A program made the translations under genes and the position numbers. A DNA stretch of 64,000 bases from Xanthobacteraceae bacterium (GTDB lineage: Bacteria > Pseudomonadota > Alphaproteobacteria > Rhizobiales > Xanthobacteraceae). Position 1 is the stretch's first letter; each line of letters opens with the position of its first letter. The notes beneath the pieces are model-generated. The model was not told the origin of the DNA and made no database searches. It saw only the letters and a list, made by a program, of their open reading frames with translations. Positions 48,592-57,960 of this stretch are shown in pieces. The stretch is taken from assembly GCA_019635635.1 (NCBI GenBank), contig JAHBZB010000002.1, positions 1,048,771-1,112,770 on the forward strand, written 5' to 3'.

Positions 48592-49390
48592 ATTTCAGCG
48601 TAACCCCGCCATCGACCACGAGTTCGATGCCGGTGATATAGCGGCTCTCGTCGCTCGCAAGGAACACCGCGGCATTCGCCACATCCCAGGCGTCGCCCAT
48701 TTTTCCCATCGGCACCTGCGCCGCGCGCGCCGCCCACATCTTCTCGACGTCACCCTTGCCGTATGCGGCCTTTAGCTGCGGCGAATGTTCGACCATTGGC
48801 GTCTTCATCAGGCCCGGCAGGATCGCGTTCACGCGAATATTCTTGCCGGCGTACTGCGCCGCGGTCGCGCGTGTCAGGTGATTGAGCGCGGCCTTGGTCG
48901 CGTAATAGGTCGGATAATCGACGCCGGTGTAGCGGATGCCCGCGATGGACGAGATATTGACGATGGAACCGCCGCCCTGCTTCTCCATCAGCGGGATTAC
49001 ATGCTTCATCGAAAGCATCGCGCCCTTGAGGTTCACCGCGAAGATGCGGTCCCACTCGGCTTCCGAGATTTCGACGACGCCGCCGACTTCGGCAAGGCCC
49101 ACGTTGTAGTCGAGAATGTCGATGCGTCCGTAGAACTCGGCCGCGGCATTGACCATCTTCGCGACATCCTCGCCGTTCGCGACGTCGGCCTTGATCGCGA
49201 TTGCGTCGCCGCCTTCCTTCTCGATCAGTTCGACGGTTTCCTGCGCGGCCTCGAGACGATGATCGGCACAGGCGACTTTCGCGCCTTCGCGCGCAAAGGC
49301 AACCGCCGTCGCCTTGCCGTTACCCCAGCCGGGACCCGACGAGCCTGCGCCCACGACGAGGGCGACCTTGTCTTTCAGACGATCAGCCAT
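48584..49390 (-). CDS. Short-chain dehydrogenase/reductase
   Basis: 268 aa classical SDR. The cofactor motif is VVGAGSSGPGWGNGKATAVAFAREGAKVACADH, an expanded TGxxxGxG-type loop with an acidic residue (ADHRLEA) that favours NAD. Catalytic Ser in NISSIAGIRYTG, Tyr and Lys in YPTYYATKAALNH (YxxxK), C-terminal YITGIELVVDGGVTLKYA. Substrate unknown; coupling to an acyl-CoA ligase suggests a hydroxyacyl or alcohol substrate. Confidence 0.88.
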   Translation of the reverse strand: MADRLKDKVALVVGAGSSGPGWGNGKATAVAFAREGAKVACADHRLEAAQETVELIEKEGGDAIAIKADVANGEDVAKMVNAAAEFYGRIDILDYNVGLAEVGGVVEISEAEWDRIFAVNLKGAMLSMKHVIPLMEKQGGGSIVNISSIAGIRYTGVDYPTYYATKAALNHLTRATAAQYAGKNIRVNAILPGLMKTPMVEHSPQLKAAYGKGDVEKMWAARAAQVPMGKMGDAWDVANAAVFLASDESRYITGIELVVDGGVTLKYA

Positions 49391-50900
49391 TGGATTTTCC
49401 CCGCGCCGCGTCGCGTTCGCGTAATTCGGTTTTCAGGATTTTTCCGTAATTGTTCTTGGGCAGCGCTTCGACGAAGACATAGTGCTTCGGGCGCTTGAAG
49501 CGAGCGATGTTGTCGAGACAGAGCGTGTCGAGTTCCTTCTCGCCGGCATCGCCCACGACATAAGCGACGACGATTTCGCCCCACTCGGCGTCGGGACGGC
49601 CGATCACGGAGACTTCGCGCACGCGATCATGCTTGAGCAAAATCTCCTCGACCTCGCGCGGATAGATGTTGCTGCCGCCGGAAATGATCATGTCTTTCGA
49701 GCGGTCTTTGAGCGTCAGATAGCCGTCCTCGTCGAAAGCGCCGACGTCGCCGGTATGCAGCCAGCCATTGGCGAGCGTCTTCGCGCTCGCTTCCTCGTTC
49801 TTCCAGTAACCCGCCATCACGATATCGCCGCGGCAGAGAATCTCGCCGATCTCGCCCGCGGGCAACGCCTCGTCGTTTGCGCCGCCGACGCGCACCTCGA
49901 GACAGGAATAAGGCGTGCCGGCGGAGCCGATGCGCTCCAGCCAGCGCGGATGCGAACTGTCCGCGACTTCGCGCTTGGAAAGTTTCGTGATCGTCATCGG
50001 ACTTTCGCCCTGCCCGTAAATCTGCGCGAGCCGGGGGCCAAAGCGATCAAGCGCGCGATGCACGTCCTCGACATACATCGGCGCGCCGCCCCAGACGAAG
50101 GTGCGGATATTGTTCGCGTTGCAATCGGCTTTGCTGTCGACCAAGCGCTTGATCATGGTGGGTGCCGCGAACATCGAAAGCCGCGGCCAGCGCTCGATCA
50201 GCGCGAAGATTTCTTCCGGGTCGAAGCCGCCGGATTCCGGCACCACGTTCACGCCGCCCTTGGCCACATGAGGCATGATGTACATGCCCGAGCCGTGACT
50301 CATGGGTGCCGCGTGCAGGATCGGATCGCCGGTGTTGGTTTCGTCGACTTCGCTCAAATAAGCGTGCGAAGCCCAGTTGAGATTTCGATGCGTCAGCATC
50401 GCGCCCTTCGGGCGGCCGGTGGTGCCCGACGTATAAAAAAGCCAGGCCAGATGATCGCCGGAAACTTCCGCGACCGGCACCGGGTCGGCCGCAAGCAGCC
50501 GCTCATAGTCCGCGCCTTTAATTCGGATCAGCTTTTCCAGCGACTTCGGCGCGTGGGCTGCGACTTCCGCTTCCATGTCTTCGGAAACGAAACAGGCGCG
50601 CGCGCCGGAATGTTCGAGAATATAGCCGAGCTCCGCGCCGTGCAGCTTCGCATTCGCGGGCACGCCGGAAAGTCCCGCGTGCATGATCGCGAACATGATC
50701 GCGACATAGTCGGGCTGGTTCTTGGAAATGATCGCGACGCGGTCGCCGCGGGAAAGCCCGAGCGCGAGCAGACCGCCCGCCATTTTCGCCGCGCGCGTTG
50801 AGAGCGCGCGATAGTCGTAGACCGTCTTCGCACCGAAGCCGATCGCCGGTGCATCCGGAATTGCGCGCCCTGCCCGTGCCAGCCAATGCGCGAGATTCAT
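49383..50900 (-). CDS. AMP-dependent acyl-CoA synthetase/ligase
   Basis: 505 aa ANL-superfamily enzyme making an acyl-CoA through an acyl-AMP. AMP-binding motif LFYTSGTTGRPKGAMLTHRNL, YGQGESPMTI (A5-like), WLHTGDVGAFDEDGYLTLKDRSKDMIISGG and the C-terminal catalytic lysine region PKNNYGKILKTELRE. Chain-length class cannot be fixed. Overlaps SDR by 8 bp and its ATG shares a base with the maf stop (TAATG), so it is translated with maf. Confidence 0.9.
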   Translation of the reverse strand: MNLAHWLARAGRAIPDAPAIGFGAKTVYDYRALSTRAAKMAGGLLALGLSRGDRVAIISKNQPDYVAIMFAIMHAGLSGVPANAKLHGAELGYILEHSGARACFVSEDMEAEVAAHAPKSLEKLIRIKGADYERLLAADPVPVAEVSGDHLAWLFYTSGTTGRPKGAMLTHRNLNWASHAYLSEVDETNTGDPILHAAPMSHGSGMYIMPHVAKGGVNVVPESGGFDPEEIFALIERWPRLSMFAAPTMIKRLVDSKADCNANNIRTFVWGGAPMYVEDVHRALDRFGPRLAQIYGQGESPMTITKLSKREVADSSHPRWLERIGSAGTPYSCLEVRVGGANDEALPAGEIGEILCRGDIVMAGYWKNEEASAKTLANGWLHTGDVGAFDEDGYLTLKDRSKDMIISGGSNIYPREVEEILLKHDRVREVSVIGRPDAEWGEIVVAYVVGDAGEKELDTLCLDNIARFKRPKHYVFVEALPKNNYGKILKTELRERDAARGKSNG

Positions 50901-51523
50901 TAATCCGGCCTTACCCAGTTATAATGGATCGGAAAGCCTTCGCCCGAAAGCATGGTCGCGGTTTCGAACAGCGGCATGCCGACGACGTTCGGATAGGAGC
51001 CGACGAGCTTGATGACGAAGCCGCCGGCGAGTCCCTGGATCGCGTAGCCGCCCGCCTTGCCGCGCCATTCGCCGGACGCGAGATAGGCTTCGATTTCCTG
51101 CGAGGAGAGCCGCTTGAAACGGACGCGCGATTCCACGAGCCGCGTCTTGATCGAATTTTGGGGCGTTACAAGACAGACGCCGGAATAAACGCGATGCGTG
51201 CGGCCGGAAAGCAACCGCAAGCACGCAGCCGCCTCTTCCAGCAAATCAGGCTTCGGCAAAATACGACGGCCGACCGCGACCACGGTGTCGGCGCCGAGAA
51301 TATAAGCATCGCGGATCGCTTCCTGCCCGCGCACGCGCTCGATCACGCGCTCCGCCTTCTCGCGCGCGAGCCTTACTGCGAGCGTACGCGGCAGCTCGCC
51401 GCGATCCGGCGTCTCGTCGACTTCGGCGGGCATCAAGGCGTCGGGCTCCAGACCGATCTGCGCGAGCAGCGCGAGACGGCGCGGAGAGCCGGAAGCGAGC
51501 ACGAGTTTGGGGCGTCCGATCAT
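50900..51523 (-). CDS. Maf-like nucleotide pyrophosphatase
   Basis: 207 aa. [19 protein letters not shown] at the N-terminus, [22 protein letters not shown] motif ([10 protein letters not shown]), and [30 protein letters not shown] define the Maf family, which hydrolyses non-canonical or methylated nucleoside triphosphates. Belongs to the conserved cluster with the phosphatase, UPF0262, hisD and murA; infA, often placed just before it, is absent. Confidence 0.92.
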   Translation of the reverse strand: MIGRPKLVLASGSPRRLALLAQIGLEPDALMPAEVDETPDRGELPRTLAVRLAREKAERVIERVRGQEAIRDAYILGADTVVAVGRRILPKPDLLEEAAACLRLLSGRTHRVYSGVCLVTPQNSIKTRLVESRVRFKRLSSQEIEAYLASGEWRGKAGGYAIQGLAGGFVIKLVGSYPNVVGMPLFETATMLSGEGFPIHYNWVRPD

Positions 51524-51608
51524 GCGGCGAATTCTTCTTGCTTGGCGGGGAGCATAGCCGGGCGGCAGGCCTAACGGAAATGTCCGGAAAAAGAAACCGG
51601 GATAGCGC

Positions 51609-52064
51609 TCAGGCTTTGGGGTCGAAGTGCTGCTTGATCTTACGGACCAGTTCGTCCCGTACGTTCCGATAGGCTTCCAGTTTCTGTTCGCGGCTGCCTT
51701 CCGCGATTGTCGGGTCGGGGGTCGGCCAGTATTCGACCTCGATCGGCAGCTTGCGGGTCAGTTCCAGCGCACGGTGATGGGCCTGCGGGGAAAGGCTGAT
51801 CGCCAGATCGAAGTTCAGGCCCTCGTCGTCCTCGCGCTCCTCGACGGTTGCGGGACGATGTTTTGAGAGATCGATGCCGATCTCGTCCATGACCGCGGTC
51901 ACGAAGGGATCGGCTTCGCCTTTGCGCACGCCGGCGGAGGCCGCATAGATCGACTTGCCGAAGTAATGCTTCGTGATCGCGGCCGCCATGGGCGAGCGGA
52001 TGGAATTCTGCCCGCACAAAAAAAGCACCGCTTGCGGGCGCTTTTTTGCGGACACTCCATCCAT
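51609..52064 (-). CDS. Low-molecular-weight phosphatase / ArsC-like protein
   Basis: 151 aa. The P-loop is C-x5-R in [15 protein letters not shown], with the general-acid Asp in [11 protein letters not shown]. This is the LMW protein-tyrosine phosphatase fold, shared with thioredoxin-type arsenate reductases; the extra arsenate-reductase cysteines are not visible, so a phosphatase is more likely. Conserved neighbour of UPF0262 in rhizobia. Confidence 0.87.
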   Translation of the reverse strand: MDGVSAKKRPQAVLFLCGQNSIRSPMAAAITKHYFGKSIYAASAGVRKGEADPFVTAVMDEIGIDLSKHRPATVEEREDDEGLNFDLAISLSPQAHHRALELTRKLPIEVEYWPTPDPTIAEGSREQKLEAYRNVRDELVRKIKQHFDPKA

Positions 52065-52072
52065 CGAAGCGT

Positions 52073-52558
52073 TCAGCCTTTCCAGTGCAGCGCGCAGATC
52101 AGCGTGAACAGCCGCCGCGCAGTGTCGAAATCGACGTTGACCTTCTCCTTCAGCCGCTCGGCGAGAATGCGCGAGCCTTCGTCGTGCAGCCCCCGGCGGC
52201 CCATGTCGATCGCCTCGATCTTCTGCGGCGTCTCGGTCTTGATCGCCGCGTAATAGGAATCGCAGATCATGAAGTAGTCGCGCACGACTTTGCGCAGCGG
52301 CGACAGCGACAGAATATGCGTGATGACTTCCTCGCCGCCTTCACGCGTAATCGCGAGCACGAGGCGCTGCTCGGAGAGCGAAATGTTCAGCGCATAAGGG
52401 CCGCCGCCATCTCCGACCGGCTCGAAATAATTGCTTTCGATCAGGTCGAAGATCGCGATCGAGCGCTCATGCTCGACGTCCGGGTTGGAGCGGCCGATGG
52501 AGCGCTCGTCGAGCTTGACCGAAGCGAGCCGCTTGTTCGGATCGGCGTTGCCGGTCAT
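52073..52558 (-). CDS. UPF0262 family protein
   Basis: 161 aa. [34 protein letters not shown], then [27 protein letters not shown] and the C-terminal [17 protein letters not shown], the family core. Function is unknown; it is restricted to alphaproteobacteria and nearly always lies downstream of hisD, as here (15 bp). Confidence 0.92.
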   Translation of the reverse strand: MTGNADPNKRLASVKLDERSIGRSNPDVEHERSIAIFDLIESNYFEPVGDGGGPYALNISLSEQRLVLAITREGGEEVITHILSLSPLRKVVRDYFMICDSYYAAIKTETPQKIEAIDMGRRGLHDEGSRILAERLKEKVNVDFDTARRLFTLICALHWKG

Positions 52559-52573
52559 CGCGCCGGTTCTCCG

Positions 52574-53869
52574 TCAGCTTCGGTTCAGGCGAATGGAGAT
52601 CGAGCGCGCATGCGCCTGCAATCCCTCGGCTTCGCCGAGCGTCATGGCGGCAGCCCCGAGCGCGCGCAACTGATCGGCGTCCAGCTTCAGGATCGACGAG
52701 CGCTTCATGAAGTCGAGCACGCCGAGACCCGAGGCGTAACGCGCGGCACGCGCCGTCGGCAGCACATGGTTCGAGCCGCCGACATAATCGCCGATCGCTT
52801 CGGGCGTATACTGGCCGAGGAAAAACGCGCCGGCGTTGCGGATCTGCTTCATGAGGTTTTCGGCGTCGGCGACGATAATTTCGAGATGCTCGGCGGCGAT
52901 GCGGTCGGCGAGCGCGGGCGCTTCGGAAAGATTCCTCAGAAGAATGATCGCGCCGAAATTCTTCCAGCTCTCGCCTGCGATTTTCTCGCGCGGCAAGGTT
53001 TTAAGCTGCGACTCGACCGCCTTCGTTACCTGTTCAGCCAGTTCGCGGCTGTCGGTCATCAGGATCGACTGCGCGGCCTCGTCGTGCTCGGCCTGCGCCA
53101 AGAGATCGGCGGCGATCCAGTCCGGGTTGGCGTTGGCGTCCGCAATCACCAGCACTTCGGAAGGCCCCGCCACCATGTCGATGCCGACGCGGCCGAAGAC
53201 GAGACGCTTCGCCGCCGCGACATAAGCATTGCCGGGGCCGACGATCTTTGCGACCGGCGCAATCGTGTTCGTGCCGTAAGCGAGTGCGGCGATCGCCTGC
53301 GCGCCGCCGACGCGATAAATCTCCGTGACGCCCGCGAGCTTCGCCGCGACCAGCACCAGCGGATTGATGGCACCATCGGGTGCCGGCACGCACATGGCGA
53401 TGCGCGGCACGCCCGCGACCACCGCGGGCACCGCATTCATCAGCACGGAAGACGGATAAGCCGCCTTGCCGCCCGGCACATAGATGCCGACCGACTCCAG
53501 CGCGCTCCAGCGATAGCCAAGCTCGACGCCGAGCGGATCAACGTAGCGCTGATCCTGCGGGACTTGTTTCTTATGGTGCGCCTCGATGCGGTCTTTTGCG
53601 AATTGCAGCGCGTCCAGCGTTTTCCTGTCGGCGTTCTTGAAGGCGGCATCGATTTCGCCCGCAGAAATGCGGATCGTCTGCGACTTCAGATCGACGCGGT
53701 CGAACTTCTTCGAGTATTCGATCAGTGCCTCGTCGCCGCGCGTTTCGACGCCGCGCAAAATTTCGCGCGCGCTCGCATCGACGTCTTCGGATGCCTCGCG
53801 CTTGCCGCCGAGGAAAGTTTCAAATCGCGCCGCGAAATCGGCCGCGCTCGTTTCCAATGTAATGGGCAT
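52574..53869 (-). CDS. hisD: Histidinol dehydrogenase
   Basis: Oxidises histidinol to histidine in two NAD-linked steps; zinc enzyme. 431 aa. VGIYVPGGKAAYPSSVLMNAVPA, GNAYVAAAKR, AGPSEVLVIAD, LLAQAEHDEAAQSILMT (Gln and His zinc ligands) and the catalytic Glu/His in AEHLEI. Stands alone from the other his genes, which is normal in this lineage. Confidence 0.97.
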   Translation of the reverse strand: MPITLETSAADFAARFETFLGGKREASEDVDASAREILRGVETRGDEALIEYSKKFDRVDLKSQTIRISAGEIDAAFKNADRKTLDALQFAKDRIEAHHKKQVPQDQRYVDPLGVELGYRWSALESVGIYVPGGKAAYPSSVLMNAVPAVVAGVPRIAMCVPAPDGAINPLVLVAAKLAGVTEIYRVGGAQAIAALAYGTNTIAPVAKIVGPGNAYVAAAKRLVFGRVGIDMVAGPSEVLVIADANANPDWIAADLLAQAEHDEAAQSILMTDSRELAEQVTKAVESQLKTLPREKIAGESWKNFGAIILLRNLSEAPALADRIAAEHLEIIVADAENLMKQIRNAGAFFLGQYTPEAIGDYVGGSNHVLPTARAARYASGLGVLDFMKRSSILKLDADQLRALGAAAMTLGEAEGLQAHARSISIRLNRS

Positions 53870-53879
53870 GGCGCGCCTG

Positions 53880-54317
53880 TCAGTCGTGTTGCGGGCGCTT
53901 CTTCGCCGCCCATTCGGGACCGAGATCGCGCATCGCCATCTCGATACATTCGACCTCGAGCTGGATCGCGGCGTCGCCGGAAAAATAAAGCGTAATCGTG
54001 CCGGAAGGCGCGTCCTTCTCGGCGAATTCCACCGCGAGCAGATTCACCACCGCCTTCTCGTCCTTGAGATCGAGATTGCGGGTGCGGGCGGAAAGCACGC
54101 GCTCGAAGTGCAGCCCGGCGCGGCGGCGCACGGACTTCGCCTGCTCGCTCGCGGCAATCCAGTCGAAGCGGTTGACGACCATGGCGAAGCGCTTTTCCGC
54201 CGGCAGGTAGGCCATCTCGCCCACCTTGGCGACGGCGTCCTGCAGATGCGCGGAGACGATCGCGAGATCCTCGCGCTCCATCGCGGCCAGCTTCAATAAA
54301 GTGTTGTCGTTCGGCAT
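53880..54317 (-). CDS. DUF2948 family protein
   Basis: 145 aa. LLKLAAMEREDLAIVSAHLQDAVAKVGEMAYLPAEKRFAMVVNRFDW and GLHFERVLSARTRNLD, then SGDAAIQLEVECIEMAMRDLG, are the family core. No known function. Start at the ATG 54317; the ORF could be extended 17 codons. Lies between murA and hisD as in other rhizobia. Confidence 0.88.
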   Translation of the reverse strand: MPNDNTLLKLAAMEREDLAIVSAHLQDAVAKVGEMAYLPAEKRFAMVVNRFDWIAASEQAKSVRRRAGLHFERVLSARTRNLDLKDEKAVVNLLAVEFAEKDAPSGTITLYFSGDAAIQLEVECIEMAMRDLGPEWAAKKRPQHD

Positions 54318-54386
54318 CGCGTTCCGCTTTCCGTCCCCCGAGATAGCGGCGGAAGGACGCTCTCGCAAGGACGCGACTTTACCCGG

Positions 54387-55676
54387 TTAACCCGCTACGC
54401 GCTCGATCTGGGCGCCACAGCGGGCGAGCTTCTGCTCCAGCCGCTCGAAGCCGCGGTCGAGGTGATAGACGCGGTGGACGGTGGTTTCGCCCTCGGCGGC
54501 AAGCCCGCCGATGACGAGCGACACCGACGCGCGCAAGTCCGTCGCCATGACCGGCGCGCCTTTCAGCTTTTCGACGCCCTGCACGATCGCAGTCTCGCCA
54601 TCGAGCGAGATTTTCGCGCCCAAGCGGGCAAGCTCCTGCACGTGCATGAAGCGGTTTTCGAAGATCGTCTCGCGGATATGCGAAGTGCCCTTGGCGCGGC
54701 TCATCAGCGCCATGAACTGCGCCTGTAGGTCGGTCGGAAAACCGGGGAACGGCTCGGTGGTGACATCGACCGGCGCGATGCCGTTGCCGTTTCTGGAAAC
54801 GCGCAGGCCTTCGTTCGTCACCGCGATCGTGGTGCCGGTGGCGCGAAGCGTGTCGAGTGCCGCCGAAAGCAGTTCCTCGCGCGCGCCCGCGAGCATCACG
54901 TCGCCGCCGGTCATCGCGACCGCCATGGCATAGGTGCCGGTCTCGATGCGGTCGGGCAGCACGGAGTGGCGCGCGCCGTTGAGCTTATCGCGGCCCTGAA
55001 TGTGGATCGTGCTCGTGCCCGCGCCCTCGATCTTGGCGCCCATCGCAATCAGGCAGTCCGCGACGTCCTTGACCTCGGGTTCGCGTGCCGCGTTCTCGAG
55101 CACGGTTTCGCCTTTCGCGAGCGAAGCCGCGAGCAGCGCGGTGTGGGTCGCGCCGACCGAAACTTTGGGGAAGGAAATCTTCGCACCGCGCAGGCCCTGC
55201 TTCGCGCGCGCGATCACATAGCCTTCCTCGATCTCTATTTCGCCGCCGAGCGCGCGCAGCGCGTCGAGGTGGAAATCGACCGGCCGGGTGCCGATCGCGC
55301 AGCCGCCGGGGAGCGAAACCTTGGCCTGCCCCATGCGGGCGAGCAACGGACCGATCACCCAGAAGCTCGCGCGCATCTTGGACACGAGATGATAGGGCGC
55401 GGTGGTGTCGACGATGTTCTTCGCGGAAATCTCGAAGGTCTGGCCGGCATGCTCGTCGTCGCCGGCGCGCTTGCCGGAGACCATGATGTCCACGCCGTGA
55501 TTGCCGAGGATGTATTGCAGGAGCCCCACGTCCGCGAGACGCGGGACGTTGTCGAGGATCAGACGCTCCTCGGTGAGCAGGCTCGCGATCATCAAAGGCA
55601 GCGCGGCATTCTTCGCGCCGGAAATGGGGATCGTGCCGTTCAGGGCGCGGCCGCCTTGGATCCGGATGCGGTCCAA
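54387..55676 (-). CDS. murA: UDP-N-acetylglucosamine 1-carboxyvinyltransferase
   Basis: First committed step of peptidoglycan synthesis: transfers enolpyruvate from PEP. 429 aa. Start is TTG at 55676, with AAGGAGAAG just upstream and DRIRIQGG following at once. [11 protein letters not shown], the active-site Cys in [15 protein letters not shown] (the fosfomycin target, here the sensitive Cys form), and [16 protein letters not shown] [17 protein letters not shown]. First gene of the conserved cluster. Confidence 0.96.
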   Translation of the reverse strand: MDRIRIQGGRALNGTIPISGAKNAALPLMIASLLTEERLILDNVPRLADVGLLQYILGNHGVDIMVSGKRAGDDEHAGQTFEISAKNIVDTTAPYHLVSKMRASFWVIGPLLARMGQAKVSLPGGCAIGTRPVDFHLDALRALGGEIEIEEGYVIARAKQGLRGAKISFPKVSVGATHTALLAASLAKGETVLENAAREPEVKDVADCLIAMGAKIEGAGTSTIHIQGRDKLNGARHSVLPDRIETGTYAMAVAMTGGDVMLAGAREELLSAALDTLRATGTTIAVTNEGLRVSRNGNGIAPVDVTTEPFPGFPTDLQAQFMALMSRAKGTSHIRETIFENRFMHVQELARLGAKISLDGETAIVQGVEKLKGAPVMATDLRASVSLVIGGLAAEGETTVHRVYHLDRGFERLEQKLARCGAQIERVAG

Positions 55677-55771
55677 ATTCTTCTCCTTCGGCGCTCGCCG
55701 AAATTCGCGTGATTTCCTGAAATTCCTAGCCGAGGGGGTCCGGCGAAACAATGGCGGCGGACGCGGGGCGG

Positions 55772-55939
55772 TTAATCGCCGCCTTGGCCCGGTTCCGGCT
55801 TTTGCGGGTCGTTTGCGCGTTTTTCAGGCTTATCGGACCGCGCGCGGGCCTGCGCCTTGCGCCGCTTGAGGTTTTCGCGAAGTGCCGCGGCAAGCCGGGC
55901 CGCTTTTGCGGCCTCCGCGGGAGTGGCCTTTTTGTTCAT
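55772..55939 (-). CDS. Small basic conserved protein of unknown function
   Basis: 55 aa from the ATG at 55939: [20 protein letters not shown] followed by an Arg/Lys-rich helix and a polar C-terminus with many Pro and Asp. A similar short Ala/Arg-rich protein often precedes murA in rhizobia. No domain recognised. It may bind nucleic acid, given the charge; that is guesswork. Confidence 0.55.
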   Translation of the reverse strand: MNKKATPAEAAKAARLAAALRENLKRRKAQARARSDKPEKRANDPQKPEPGQGGD

Positions 55940-56052
55940 AAAATCCGGGTATCGCGGGCGGGAAGCGCTTTCAAGCATTGCTTGCCTAGGGCGGGACCCC
56001 TATGGCAAACCCTGCCCGCGCGGCGCGGTTCGCCCGCCTTCCCGCCCGGTAC

Positions 56053-56127
<75 letters not shown>

Positions 56128-56277
56128 GCTTTTCCTAAGCAAAATAAGCCTTTTGCGCGGAATCTCGCAGCCGCTTCGCGACGTTTCAGGACGGAACGAC
56201 ACGCGAACACGACGCGCCGATCCGTGGAAAATCCGGGGAATTTGTTCCCGTCACGTTCCACCCTTTATTATCGCCGC

Positions 56278-56553
56278 ATGGTCGGCCGACTGCACAACAA
56301 GGCTCGGAAAGAGCGCGAGATGTACGAGCTGACGCGCGGTGCGCGCGAGCATCTCGAAGATCTGACTTTCGTGGCGAAGCTGCGCGCGATCGCGTTCGAT
56401 CGCATCATCGATACGCCGGGCTGCGGATATCTCCGCATGGAATGCCTGTGCGGGCACAAGGCAACGCTTCATGGCGTCGGCCGCGGCGACGTTCTCTTTT
56501 GCGACAAATGCAAACAAGCGATGCAGACGGCGATCTGGCCAAGCGCCCGATGA
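56278..56553 (+). CDS. Small zinc-ribbon-like phage protein
   Basis: 91 aa from ATG 56278, or 77 aa from ATG 56320 (residue 15), which has the better purine-rich stretch before it. The C-terminal half has four cysteines in CLCGHKATLHGVGRGDVLFCDKCK, arranged CxC-x16-CxxC, which looks like a zinc ribbon. The N-terminus is charged and helical. Function unknown. Its stop overlaps the next start (ATGA). First gene after the tRNA. Confidence 0.6.
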   Translation: MVGRLHNKARKEREMYELTRGAREHLEDLTFVAKLRAIAFDRIIDTPGCGYLRMECLCGHKATLHGVGRGDVLFCDKCKQAMQTAIWPSAR

Positions 56554-56789
56554 AATACGCTCCGATGGAAACCGCGCCGCGCGACGGCCGCACGATCGTC
56601 GCCAGGCATCGCGACGGCCACGATCTGCGCGTAAAATGGGACAAGCGCTCGGCGCCGGCATCGAGGTCGTTTCTTGGCGGCCGTGACCCGGAAATGATCT
56701 GGGGCTGGTGCACGCGGGAGAACGAGCGCGCGGTCCTGTTCAAGAGCGATCTTGTAGGCTGGCGCGAGATCGAGGATGGCGAGGATTAA
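56550..56789 (+). CDS. Small phage protein with TAPRDG motif
   Basis: 79 aa. MKYAPMETAPRDGRTIVARHRDGHDLRVKWDKRS resembles the short phage proteins with an 'M-x-TAP-x-DG' start followed by a tryptophan-containing strand, common in rhizobial prophages; function is not known. Coupled to the gene before by ATGA and to the tiny membrane peptide after it. Confidence 0.6.
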   Translation: MKYAPMETAPRDGRTIVARHRDGHDLRVKWDKRSAPASRSFLGGRDPEMIWGWCTRENERAVLFKSDLVGWREIEDGED

Positions 56790-56879
56790 GTGACGACGCG
56801 CGACTGGCTATTCTGGGCTTTCGCCGTGGTCGCGGGCATGGCGCTCTGGGCGCTCTATCTAAGCCCTTTCTGGAAATAA
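56790..56879 (+). CDS. 29-residue membrane peptide
   Basis: GTG start immediately after the TAA stop of the preceding gene (TAAGTG), then TTRDWLFWAFAVVAGMALWA and a short SPFWK tail: almost one transmembrane helix with aromatic ends and nothing more. Its placement against the upstream stop and before the terminator suggests a real gene; too short for the usual gene finders. It could be a holin-like or regulatory peptide. Coding is inferred. Confidence 0.4.
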   Translation: MTTRDWLFWAFAVVAGMALWALYLSPFWK

Positions 56880-56882
56880 AGA

Positions 56883-56914
56883 TGGCCCGGCACCGAAACT
56901 CGGCAGCCGGGCCA
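56883..56914. terminator. Bidirectional terminator between convergent phage genes
   Basis: TGGCCCGGC (56883-56891) and GCCGGGCCA (56906-56914) form a perfect 9-bp stem with a 14-nt loop. On the minus strand it is followed by TCTTTATTT. It lies between the plus-strand small genes and the minus-strand lysis cassette. Confidence 0.7.
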
Positions 56915-56951
56915 GTTTGAGAGAGCCTCGCCGGGAGGAAACCAGCGGGGG

Positions 56952-57407
56952 TTATCCGCGAGCAGCCGGAAGCCGATCGCGAATTTCGTCGATCTTGGCG
57001 TCGAGTTTTTCAACGACGCTTTCAATCTTTTGCGTGACGTGCAGGAAGCTGTCTCGCCGCACGAAATGTTCCAGGAATTCCGCACGATCCTCGAGCGCCT
57101 TCTTCTCGATCGCGTGGCAGCGTTTTTCAGTATCGCGCTCGACGTTCGACACATGCTGACGCATGGCCTGAATACTGTCGCCGGTTTCCTTGGCTACTTT
57201 CGCGTCGGCCGAAGTCAATTCGGCGACCGCCTTATGGATTTCCTTGCGAATATCGGAGATCAGCCTGCCGATGAATCTGGATACAACCCACGTTCCGACG
57301 ATCGAAAATACGACCGTCTGCGCAATAACGATGATCGCGAGCAGCCAGAACGAGGGACCGACGACCTGCGCGGCCTGCGCCGCGATCTGAATATCGCTTG
57401 CGGTCAC
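56952..57407 (-). CDS. Phage membrane protein with coiled coil (lysis cassette)
   Basis: 151 aa from a GTG at 57407 overlapping the stop of the lipoprotein gene. One N-terminal transmembrane helix (about 20-42), then a charged region of about 100 residues predicted as coiled coil, ending NEG-rich. The form resembles i-spanin or a rim/holin-like accessory, but no motif settles it. Last gene of the cassette, before the terminator. Confidence 0.6.
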   Translation of the reverse strand: MTASDIQIAAQAAQVVGPSFWLLAIIVIAQTVVFSIVGTWVVSRFIGRLISDIRKEIHKAVAELTSADAKVAKETGDSIQAMRQHVSNVERDTEKRCHAIEKKALEDRAEFLEHFVRRDSFLHVTQKIESVVEKLDAKIDEIRDRLPAARG

Positions 57408-57622
57408 TTCTTGCCTTCACGTTTCGGGCGCTGCCAGCCGCAGCTTGCGTAGCCGCCCTCGAGCTGGCTATCGATCCAGAATTGATCGCGCTTCGTCTTG
57501 CCCTTCACCGCGTATCCAGGATCTGTGAAAATATCGCAGACCGCTTTTGCCGTTTGCGGCATCGGCGAAGTCACGCAGGCAGCGAGCATGAAGGCGAGCA
57601 GCGCTATTGCGGCAATACGCAT
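57404..57622 (-). CDS. Small phage lipoprotein, candidate outer-membrane spanin
   Basis: 72 aa from the ATG at 57622. Signal peptide with a lipobox (FMLAAC, Cys at about 16), then a short periplasmic part with two more cysteines. Small phage lipoproteins beside an endolysin are usually o-spanins (Rz1-like). The gene overlaps the preceding membrane-protein gene by 19 bp, as spanin pairs often do. Rz1-type proline richness is weak. Confidence 0.6.
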   Translation of the reverse strand: MRIAAIALLAFMLAACVTSPMPQTAKAVCDIFTDPGYAVKGKTKRDQFWIDSQLEGGYASCGWQRPKREGKK

Positions 57623-57960
57623 GTTCCGTCCTCCACGCTCCACTCGCCGTCGCGCGCGTAGCATTCCGCGACCGGAATACGGGCCTTGCGCGCCGCGTCG
57701 ATCGCTTGCTGGTTCTGATGGTCGATCTTTCCGATGGTTTCCTGCGCGCCGCGCGTGTACGAGCGCTTTTCAACGATCGCGAAGGCCATCCAGAGCAGCC
57801 ACGCTGCGAGCGCGACGAACGCTATCGTGCGTCCGCCTTTGGTCGAAAGCAGATTGCCGATCGCGAGCGCGAAGCCAGGCAGGAACAGGAAGGCCGCGAA
57901 GCCGCCAAGCGGCAGGATGACGCCCGCGATGATCTTCCACCAGAGCGAGATGAATTCCAT
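57604..57960 (-). CDS. Phage membrane protein, candidate inner-membrane spanin
   Basis: 118 aa. Two hydrophobic helices (about 8-32 and 45-63), then a polar helical periplasmic-type tail with IDHQNQQAIDAARKARIPVAEC and two cysteines. Downstream of the endolysin and overlapping the lipoprotein gene, so a spanin or antiholin role is likely by position. The two-helix topology differs from classical Rz. Confidence 0.55.
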   Translation of the reverse strand: MEFISLWWKIIAGVILPLGGFAAFLFLPGFALAIGNLLSTKGGRTIAFVALAAWLLWMAFAIVEKRSYTRGAQETIGKIDHQNQQAIDAARKARIPVAECYARDGEWSVEDGTCVLPQ

